DNA from: Sorghum bicolor
Lineage: Eukaryota > Streptophyta > Magnoliopsida > Poales > Poaceae
NCBI RefSeq assembly: GCF_000003195.3
Contig: NC_012873.2
Coordinates: 22,222,347 to 22,286,346 of the forward strand
Direction: 5' to 3'
Length of the DNA stretch: 64,000 bases
Positions 1 through 8,681 of this stretch are shown here, piece after piece. A model generated the notes under the pieces. The model was not told where the DNA came from. It saw only the letters and a list, made by a program, of their open reading frames with translations, and did no database searches. Position 1 is the first letter of the stretch; each line of letters begins with the position of its first letter. The translations under genes and the position numbers were made by a program.

Positions 1-1171
1 AGTCTCCTGTAATTTTTGTGGAATTTATTGATGAACAGAATTGCATGTGATTTTTAATGGGCCTAGAAATGAATAAAGAAAATTATGAATTGTTGTGTAT
101 ATAGGTTGAATAGAATAAGTAGGGTTTGGTGTATCTTTGAAGCGTCATGTGGGTTGCTGGTTGCATTTGAAAAATAATTGTAAAAGAGAATGCAATAGAT
201 GTTTGATTCAATTGTTTGTTCTTGGATGATGTTGACTACCTTGTAATGAGCATGACCGAGTACATTACATATGCATCATGTCATGACTCCTTTGTTACTT
301 TCTCATACAAGCATCCACTCGGGCATCTCGCACTACACTCATAAGCACACATGCATCATACAGGCTCGCAGGAGAACGAAGTGGGACCCGAGGAACCCGA
401 GGAGATTCAGGAGCAGGAACCTCCGGAAGCATAGGAACCCGAAGAGGAGCTGCAGGAGTGTCCGGATCACCGAGCCAGCACGTTTGAGAAAGGCAAGCCC
501 CGGAGCATTCTAAGTCTCCCTATTCTCGCTAACTTATATGATGCGCTATAATTGCTCTACTATATTGCATCTAAGTGATAGGATTTGATTGATACCGTTG
601 ATGCATATGTACTCCTTGTTATCCCTACTCGTTCACCTACCTTGTCCTATGTAGATTGGCACGGAGTCTATGCGTAGCTTGCTTAGTCCGGTAGAAGTCG
701 GGTGATTTCCTGTCACCTGCGAGAAATAGGTGGATACCTGCTTGATTAAGCATTGGTTGCTTGGGGAAAAGAATAACCAAGTGTGGATTGTAACTGGAGA
801 CCGGGCAGGGTCTTATGGTGGGTTGACCATAGTGCCCCTGCCTGCGTCGATTAAGGTCCAATCGTTGACGGCCCTCTTGTCATGTTGAACGCATGCCCCA
901 CACTTAGCTGGAAGGATAAGTCATTCCGACCGCGAAGCCTGAACACTATCCGGGCCGGGAATCGAGCCGCCATGCGCTGTATTGTTGATAGTTGAGGAGA
1001 ACGACGAGGGCGCGGCGCGCAACCTTGGTATACCTTGGATACCTCGGTCGCCGGAACGGTCCTCGGGTACTGGCGGTGCCTGCGGAACCCGCGAATTGGT
1101 CCTGGATAGTGTAATACGGTAATCTATAGCTCACTTGATCAGTGAGTGTGGTTTGTGTGGGGAATACCTCG

Positions 1172-1199
1172 CCAGCTGGTTAGAAATCGATTCGAATCG
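1172..1199 (+). promoter_or_regulatory. Paired palindromes conserved between LTR families
   Basis: CCAGCTGG (1172-1179) and CGATTCGAATCG (1188-1199) are perfect palindromes 8 bases apart. The same pair occurs in the 3' LTR of A (11773-11800), in inverse order in both LTRs of the minus-strand element D (31611-31639; 53559-53587 with one changed base) and in the LTR of H (61766-61794), with 8-9 bases between. The surrounding LTR sequence is far more diverged between A and D. The position, about 0.8-0.95 kb from the LTR 3' end, is also kept. A protein-binding site is an inference. Confidence 0.6.
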
Positions 1200-1516
1200 C
1201 CATCGCTCCTGGATAGTGAGCACTTGACATGAGCTTCGTCCTCGTAGTAAGGACTATGGAACACTTGGGTTACGTTGATGAATGGTTTTAAGAAATGCTA
1301 TGATGAGGTACTATCATAGCCTTATACTTGCTTGTAATAGTGCAGGTGCAAACCTAGATGATAGGTAATGATACTTTCAACTTGAGCAAATTAAAAGAAG
1401 AAAGACTTATGTAGGTTATGATAGTAAAATCCTGCGGCTTTGCAAAATGGTTGTCAGCTACCCGACTATATAGCCTTCATGATCCTTGATGAGTCTTTAT
1501 TTTAAGTTTATGACGG

Positions 1517-1574
1517 GTAAGTCTAGCTGAGTACCTTCTCGTACTCAGGGTTCTACTCCAATGTTGTTTTGCAG
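1517..1574 (+). promoter_or_regulatory. Conserved hairpin block in LTR (GTAAGT ... TGAGTAC/GTACTCA ... TTGCAG)
   Basis: A GTAAGT is followed by a 7-bp stem, TGAGTAC (1528-1534) and GTACTCA (1541-1547), with a 6-base loop, and then by TTTTGCAG ending at 1574. The minus-strand LTRs of D (31179-31229) and H (61399-61453) carry the same order of signals with the stem preserved and loops of 4 and 6 bases. The GT...AG bracket looks like splice sites, but 50-58 bases is shorter than usual plant introns, so a structural or regulatory RNA element is equally likely. Confidence 0.5.
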
Positions 1575-1997
1575 ATGGTCAAATGTATTATGGTTATTGC
1601 ATCCTCTGTCTGTACCCAGCCATGGGTGATGACTAGACCAAGGGCGATGGTCACTCCCTCTTTTCTTTTGCTTTTGTGGGAATGACCGAACTATGGCACT
1701 GTATCAGACTAAGTGTGTGTGTTGTATTTTCGAACTATGAAGCTTCCGCTACTTGAAGAACTTGGTTTGTAATAACATTAAGAACTCCGATGTATTATAT
1801 GAATGTTGTAATCTGGATGTATTTGTGAATGGCGACCGCTAAACTTATTACAATCTTGGTTGTTGTGCGATATGTGGTTTGAAATCCTTCGAGATTTCAC
1901 GGACTACCGGGATTATATGGGCTTAAGGGTGATGGTTTGACTATGCAAATGGTCACTGTTAGGCTTAATCTCTTATAATTTGGTCGGTTCTGTTACA

Positions 1998-2013
1998 GCT
2001 GGCATCGGAGCAA
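1998..2013 (+). other. Primer binding site of element A (initiator tRNA-Met type)
   Basis: Directly after the LTR end stands GC then TGGCATCGGAGC (2000-2011), two changes from the TGGTATCAGAGC complement of initiator methionine tRNA used by most plant chromoviruses. It would prime minus-strand cDNA synthesis. Confidence 0.8.
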
Positions 2014-2813
2014 GGTTTAGCGAGTTACTGTTCATAAGTACGTTCTAAACAAAATCTAAACTGGTCTAATAAAGGATTTTATTAATTAATAATGATCAAG
2101 GTGTTAAACTAAGTTTTGGAAAACTATCTAGTGTGCCATGGTCATATCCTTTATGCCCAGTTAAGGACTCTAAGGTGGCTAGTTAAGTACTGACTTGGGG
2201 GTTAATGCAACATATTTTTATTTCGTCGCTCATACGACGTGCAATAGTATGAGTGCCATTCACTTGAGTGGTAATGTATGGATCCATTTTTCCTCTACGT
2301 CACGGTAAGTGGGAGCTGTGAGAGCATAATCGGATACACTGCCGGTCTATGGGAGTGTTGTTAGGCACTGTGTCATGCACACATGTTTTTGGTGTGTCTT
2401 GGAAACAGTACCGCATGTTGGGAATTCCGTCCTGAGAGGCGATGCCGTCATTAGGGCGATGATATGGGTAGCAACACATGCTTGGACGGGTGTCAGTGTA
2501 TGTGAAGTGCATAGTTTTAAATTTTGTTTTGCATTAGCATACTGTGGGTGGGCTGAAATGAGTTTTCTGCAGGTACCCTAACCACGTTCTCGCTTAGAAC
2601 GCTAGTTACGTTATGAGAGAACGTTGTGTGCCACCGCATATACCGCTTAGTGTTAACCTTTATTTCTAAGTTTGTGAGATCGTAAGTTCGTGCATGCATC
2701 ATGTTCATGTCATATCATTGCTTACTTTCCCCCTTAATTTAATCTGTCCCAATTCTAAATAAAATAATTAAAGGTAATCCTCGCTCTTACCCACGGTATT
2801 CCATTTGCAGCAG
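2014..2813 (+). other. Leader of element A, non-coding
   Basis: About 800 bases without a credible gene; the short ORFs here have no recognisable content. The last bases before ORF0 (near 2780-2810) are pyrimidine-rich and end in TTTGCAG, a good splice-acceptor match 3 bases before the ORF0 start codon. Element D has CTCTACAG one base before its ORF0 start. Confidence 0.6.
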
Positions 2814-3857
2814 ATGGCACGCACTAGGCTCACCGCTCGCAAGTCCACTGGTGGGCGGGCCCCTCGCCATCCGTTGGCAGCTAGGAGCTCGCGACATAAG
2901 AGCAAGTTCCTGGAGGAGTTTGGGATGCCCACTTTGCTTTGGAGGGTGCTCAGTTCGATGGGGTATCCCGAAGGAAGGGAGCCTCGCTACTATTGGGATA
3001 AGGAGCCGCTTGGTGACGAGACCCTGGTGGGGATCGAGGCAGTTGTCCCTACCAATGGAGGAGACCCTGCTTGGGGTGGCTGGGTGTATGAGTCCCGAGG
3101 TGTCACGCCTTTCCACGGTGCCAGCAGGGCAGCTTTCGCAGTTCTGAGGGACCTCATGGAGAGGTTTCAACAGGAGCTGGCCCACGCCTTCGCTGGGGTG
3201 TTTCCCCGGAGTGACCCCTACACTTCGGTGTGGGATCAGTCCGAGGTGAATGCTCTAGAGAGGAGTGCGGATGAGGACCAACACAGTGACGGTGCAGCTA
3301 TGAGTGCCATGTACGCGTTGATGAAGACCTATGGAGGCCTGGAGCATTGTTTGGGCCGCTTGTCCGGGTCTCTTCTCACCGTCCAAGATGAGAAGCGTCA
3401 GTTGCACCGTGAGTTCGACTCTGAGGTTGAGAGGCTGCAGGCAGAGTTGGCCCGTGTGACCAGAGAGAGAGACCAGGCAGTCCAGAAGAACAGCGAGCTG
3501 AGTCAAGACCTGCTTGCAGTGCGAGAGCAGAGGGATAGGGTGGCCACTACTCACAGGAACTGCGAGCGCATGCTAGTTCATGTGCTTGGACAGAGGAATG
3601 AAGCCTAGCACGAGGAGGACACTTTGAGGGCCCGACAGTTAGAGCTAGAGCAGCAGCTAGCTAATGCTGAGAAGTACAATGAGAACTTGCATGAGGAGAT
3701 CCACCAGCTGCATAACCAGCTCCACCCTCATCACCTGCCTGGAGCAGCTGAGCTAGACTCTGAGGACGAGATGGACGCGGATCCCGAGATAGGAGCAGCT
3801 GCTAGTGGAGATGAGGATGAGGATGGCTCTGGCATGGACAGTGACCATAGCGAGTAG
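2814..3857 (+). pseudogene. ORF0 of element A: histone-H3-tail-like N-terminus, coiled coil, acidic tail
   Basis: An ORF between leader and gag, 347 codons with one in-frame TAG at codon 265 (3606-3608). I take the ATG at 2814. Residues 2-27 (ARTRLTARKSTGG, then RAPRHPLAAR) match the H3 N-terminus at 17 of 26 positions, with H3 residues 6-13 including the K9 context identical; K4, K14 and K23 are replaced by R and K18 by H. Residues about 30-150 are tryptophan- and aromatic-rich with no family I recognise. Roughly 190-305 form a coiled coil, and the last 45 residues are dominated by D and E, ending SDHSE. Element D has the same plan. Extra ORFs upstream of gag are known in some grass chromoviruses, function unknown. 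Chromatin or histone-chaperone interaction is my inference. Confidence 0.75.
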
Positions 3858-4174
3858 ATGCTAGTGCTCTAGAGCTAGTCCTTTTTCTTGTGTTGTTGTA
3901 TGTTGCATGGCATGTCGTGTACTTTTGGATCTGGGCTATGTAAAACTTTATGAGTTAATGCTGAAAGTCCAGTGTATGTATGCTGGCAAGTTAGATGTAC
4001 GCGAACCTTGTTGCGTGAACGTTAAGCAATCTGTTAGTGATGTTGTGCGTAGATGATGAATTGTTGTGCCTCTGTTTATTGTGTGAATTTATTCTCTCAG
4101 TAAATTCAGTGCGGCATGATTCTACACATTTCTACCGTTGATGGCAACTCCTAACGATTGCTTATCATTGACGT
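3858..4174 (+). other. Spacer between ORF0 and gag of element A
   Basis: 317 bases, no gene. It ends in GTATGCAG at the gag start, resembling a splice acceptor; element D has TGTAACAG at the same place. Confidence 0.5.
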
Positions 4175-5280
4175 ATGCAGATCGTACAAACACGTGGCGG
4201 GGGTAACAGCAACCCGGGCCTTGGAGCAGGTACATCCGGAGGTGGGGCTCAACGGAATGAGGACAGAGCACCAACACCGCCACCACCACCGCCTCCTTCG
4301 TACACTGCGGACGTGTTTTTCGCGCAGTTTCTAGGAAGCCAACACAACATGGAACAGATGCAACGCAACATGGAAGAGGCTCTGCACAACATAGCTGACA
4401 ACACCCGTCGTGGGGATAACCAGGGTGGCCGGGAAGTCAACCAGTACAGTTCGTTCAAGGACTTCATGGATACCAAGCCACCAATCTTCAAGGAGGCTTT
4501 GGAACCGCTCGAAGCAGACGAGTGGATCAACACCATGGAGCAGAAGTTTCGTCTTCTCCGTATGACAGAAGAACTTAAGGCTGAGTATGCGGCACATCAG
4601 TTGCAAGGACCCGCTGGGATTTGGTGGTCCCATCACCATACCACCTACCCATAGGGGACCCCAATTACCTGGAACCGTTTCACCACAGCTTTCCGGGGAA
4701 ATTACATTCCTCCGGGTGTGGTTGAAATGAAGGTTGGGGAGTTCATGAGGCTGTCCCAGGGGACGAAATCTGTGAAGGAGTATCTACATGCTTTCAATAA
4801 TCTCGCTCGCTATGCCCCTGAGTTTGTAAACACGGAGGCTAAGAAGATTGCTAGTTTCCAGAGGGGCTTGAATCCAAAGATGCTGAAGACCATGGGTACA
4901 GGAGCCAGAGCTACCTTCAATGCTTACATCAGTGACTGTCTCACCCAGGAGAACAACAACAACAACTACAGTGCATCCAAGTCACGAAAGAGGGCTTTTG
5001 AAGCCGGATCATCTCAGTCAAGGGCACCAGTGGCAGGGCGACAGCAGTATCGTCCTCCTGCCCCAGGTGCTAGGTTCCGACTGCCGTAGAGAAGGAACAC
5101 TGGGCATTCAATACAGCAGAAGCCGTACAAGGTGGCGATAGCCCCTGCCAAGCCGAAGGCAATTCAAGCCGCAGCACCTGCCATCAACAATGCGCCCAAG
5201 GGTCCATGCTATAACTGCCACAAGATGGGACACTTCGCTAAGGAATGTCCCTACCCCAAGAGGCAGCAGCCAACCTATCC
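4175..5280 (+). pseudogene. gag of element A (capsid and nucleocapsid), broken by stops
   Basis: Gag forms the virus-like particle in the cytoplasm and packages element RNA. The frame from 4175 has a proline-rich N-terminus, a retrotransposon gag capsid domain around 4470-4900 (EADEWI..ME..F, GIWW, SVKEYLHAFNNLARYAP), a basic linker, and a CCHC zinc knuckle CYNCHKMGHFAKEC at 5207-5248. TAG codons at 4652-4654 and 5087-5089 interrupt it; the reading frame continues unchanged after each, so these are point nonsense changes. It continues in frame into protease, the single-polyprotein layout of chromoviruses. Confidence 0.88.
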
Positions 5281-7200
5281 AGCTCGTGTGCACCATACCT
5301 CGAACGAGGGGATCCCGGAAGGAGAACCGGTAACGGCTGGTATGTTCTCTGTCAACCAACATCTTGCAGTTGTTTTGTTTGATTCTGGATCATCGCATTC
5401 ATTCAAGAGCCAAGCATTTGCACAAAAGCATAGTCAACCAATTACAGATCTGGGGTATGGCTACCGCATCAGCTCAGCAGGGGCAGATGTGTTGACCAAT
5501 AGAGTGGTTCGAGGGGCAACCCTGGATATAAGTGGCCGAGTATTCTGAGTGAATCTAGTGGTCATGCCTGGGTTAGTTTTGGATGTCATCATGGGCATGA
5601 ACTGGATGAGAGAATGGGATGCTGTCATAAATACTGGGAAGAGAATGTTATCTCTCAGAGAACCACAGGGCAGCAGCTCTTTTCAAGTACCTTTGCCCCG
5701 TCGTCTTGACTTTGCTAGCATCTCTTGTGCTACGCACGTGGTTCCATTACCACAGATCTCAGTAGTCTGTGAGTTCCCTGATGTTTTCCCTGAGGAATTA
5801 CCAGGACTTCCCCCGGATAGGGAAGTAGAGTTTGCAATCGAGTTGATACCAGGTACAGCACCAATATCTAGAAGGCCGTACCGGATGCCACCAAACGAAC
5901 TCGCCGAGTTGAAGAATCAACTAAAAGAGTTACTAGATAAAGGGTTCATCCGGCCAAGCTCGTCGGAATGGGGTTGTCCAGCGTTGTTTGTGAAAAAGAA
6001 GGATCAATCGTTGCGCATGTGCGTGGACTATCGTCAACTCAATGCAGTGACAATCAAGAATAAGTATCCTTTACCAAGGATTGATATCCTGTTTGATCAG
6101 TTGTCCAAGGCAAGAGTGTTTTCTAAGATAGATTTGAGGTCTGGGTATCACCAAATCAAGATTCGTCCGCAAGATATCCCGAAGACTGCTTTTTCCACCA
6201 GATATGGGTTGTATGAGTATCTTGTCATGTCCTTTGGGTTGACAAATGCTCCTGCATACTTTATGTATCTGATGAATTCAGTCTTTATGCCAGAATTGGA
6301 TAAGTTTGTTGTGGTGTTTATCGATGATATCCTGGTTTATTCAGAAAATGAGCAAGATCACGCCGAGCATCTGAGAATCGTGCTAACACGATTACGAGAG
6401 CATCAGTTATATGCCAAGTTCAGCAAGTGTGAGTTCTGGTTAAAGAAAGTTCAGTAGTTCTGGTTAAGCAAGTCCGAGGCACATTCTGTCAGAAGAAGGG
6501 ATTGCTGTGGATCCGTCAAAAGTGCAAGAGGTTATGGACTGGAAGGCACCAACTTCTGTCTCGGAAATTAGAAGTTTTCTTGGTCTGGCCGGGTATTATC
6601 GCCGATTCATACCTGACTTCTCCAAGATTGCCAAGCTAATGACAAGTTTGCTACAAAAAGATCATAAGTTTGTCTGGACGGAAGGGTGTGAGTTAGCCTT
6701 CCGCACCTTGCGAAAGTTGCTAACCACTGCTCCCGTTCTGGCACAGCCCAATATAGAAAAGCCTTTTGATGTGTTTTGTGACGCATCGAAGAGTGGCCTG
6801 GGGTGTGTGTTGATGCAAGATGGCAAGGTGATAGCTTATGCTTCCCAACAGTTGAGAAAGCACGAAGTCAACTACCCAACGCACGACCTCGAGTTAGCAG
6901 CAGTAGTGCACGCTTTGAAGATTTGGAGACATTATCTGCTGGGAAAGAAGTGTCACATTTATACCGATCATAAGAGTTTGAAGTACATCTTCACTCAATT
7001 CGAGCTAAATATGAGGCAACGACGCTGGTTAGAGCTAATCAAGGACTATGATTTGGAAGTTCACTATCATCCGGGCAAGGCTAATGTAGTAGCAGATGCG
7101 TTGAGTCGTAAACCACACTATCAAGTGGTTCAACCGTTGTTTGAAGATGGGTTCAATCTCATGCATCCTGAGGTCTTATGTCACATACAACTCAGTTGTT
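5281..7200 (+). pseudogene. pol of element A, first part: protease, reverse transcriptase, RNase H
   Basis: The aspartic protease shows LFDSGSSHSF with the catalytic Asp near 5381 and ILD-type [10 protein letters not shown] near 5580. Reverse transcriptase follows with LPPDREVEF, the motif [22 protein letters not shown] and the active-site FIDD at 6317-6328. RNase H begins FDVFCDAS near 6764 and includes [14 protein letters not shown] at 5546-5548 lies inside the protease. Around 6455-6490 a short duplication of GTTCTGGTTAAG shifts the frame from the second to the third, so RT and RNase H are in different frames. Order and motifs are typical of Ty3/gypsy chromoviruses. Confidence 0.92.
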
Positions 7201-8669
7201 CACTCGAGAGTCAAGTCATTGAAGGACAGAAAACAGACAAGGGTATTTTCCACATCAAGGAGAAGATCAAAGATGACCCAAAGACTCAATTTCGAGTTGA
7301 TGAAAAAGGGGTACTGTGGTTTCAACATCGGTTAGTAGTCCCTAAGGATCGGGAATTGAAGAATCGTATCATGGATGAAGCCCATCTCTCAAAACTTTCT
7401 ATTCATCCTGGCAGTAGCAAAATGTATCAAGATCTAAGACCCCACTTTTGGTGGACCAAGATGAAGAAAGAAATAGCCGCTTATGTAGCCCGTTGCGACA
7501 CGTGTTGCAGAGTTAAGGCCATCCATATGAAACCTGCAGGTCTGTTGCAACCGTTATCAGTTCCAGAATGGAAATGGGAAGAGGTCAGTATGGACTTTAT
7601 CACAGGATTACCGACCACGAGGAAGGGGAATGACTCGATTTGGGTGATCATAGATCGATTAACCAAGTCGGCTCCTTTCATTCCAGTCAAGAACACATAC
7701 AGACCTCCCGAGTATGCCGATATATATATGGCTGAGATTGTTAAGTTGCATGGTATTCCCAAGACCATCATTTCAGATAGAGGACCACAGTTCACCGCTC
7801 ACTTCTGGGAGCGAATGCATAAGAATTTGGGAACCAGTCTGATAAGAAGCACGGCGTACCATCCCCAGACTTCAGGTCAAACGGAGAGGCTAAACCAAGT
7901 ATAAGAAGATATGTTGAGAGCCTGTGTGCTATCATCCAAAGGATCATGGGAATCATGGTTACCTCTGGCAGAATTCTCCTACAATAACAGTTATCAAGAG
8001 AGCATCAAGATGGCCCCGTTCGAAGCTTCGTATGGTCGGAGATGTAGAACTCCGTTGAACTCGGTTGAACCTGGTGAGAGAAGATACTATGGTATCGACT
8101 TCGTGAATGAGGCAGAGAAGAAGGTACAAATCATACAGCAGCATATGCGCGCAGCGCAATCTCGACAAAAGAGTTATGCTGATAAGAGAAGAAGGCCACT
8201 TGAATTCAAAGTAGGTGACTATGTGTACCTCAAGGTTACGCCAATGAAGAAGGTTCAGCGTTTCCGAGTTCGAAGCAAGCTTGCACCCAGATATGTGGGA
8301 CCGTATCAAATACTAGAGAGGAAAGGCCCAGTGGCCTACAAGATTCAGTTACCTGAAGAGTTGAGCTCGATCTTTCCGGTCTTCCATGTGTCGCAACTGC
8401 GGAAATGTTTGAAGGTACCTGAGCAAAGAATTGAACCTCGAGGGATCAAGATAAAAGCAGACTTGGAATATAAAGAGCAGCCAGTGGGAATTGAGGATAC
8501 CAAGGAACGAGTAACCCGAAACAGAGTTGTTCGAACATACAAGGTGGTGTGGAGTCATCATGACGATAGGGATGCCACCTGGGAAACAGAGGATTACTTA
8601 AAAACAGTTTATCCAAAATTTCATAAGAAATGGTTAGTAACCCAAAATCTCGGGACGAGATTTCCCTAA
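7201..8669 (+). pseudogene. pol of element A, second part: integrase with C-terminal chromodomain
   Basis: The HHCC zinc domain lies at about 7375-7510 ([18 protein letters not shown]). The DD35E core spans about 7580-7890 with [18 protein letters not shown] and GQTERLNQ as the three acidic motifs. A TAA at 7902-7904 follows immediately. The GPY/F-type module (RYVGPYQIL) and a chromodomain ending YKVVWSHHDDRDATWETEDYL complete the protein at 8669. Plant chromodomains of this type direct integration toward heterochromatin; the group found in Tekay elements lacks parts of the methyl-lysine aromatic cage, so the exact ligand is uncertain. Confidence 0.92.
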
Positions 8670-8681
8670 GGGGGGGAGGGC
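8664..8681 (+). other. Polypurine tract of element A
   Basis: CCTAAGGGGGGGAGGGC directly before the 3' LTR, just after the pol stop; it primes plus-strand DNA synthesis in LTR elements. Confidence 0.85.

Larger units (their letters stand above)
1..1997 (+). repeat. 5' LTR of element A (3' half only)
   Basis: This matches 10602-12597 over its whole length and ends in TGTTACA, the same terminus as the 3' LTR. By comparison about 1.9 kb of it lies upstream of the window. The first 200 bases differ from the other copy at roughly eight sites and the remainder is closer, so the insertion is not very recent. It holds the paired palindromes at 1172-1199 and the hairpin block near 1517-1574 that recur in the LTRs of D and H. 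Confidence 0.93.

Noticed and set aside
1517..1574. A true LTR intron
   Set aside because: The GT...AG interval is 50-58 bases in all families, below the usual plant minimum; reported as a conserved hairpin block instead.
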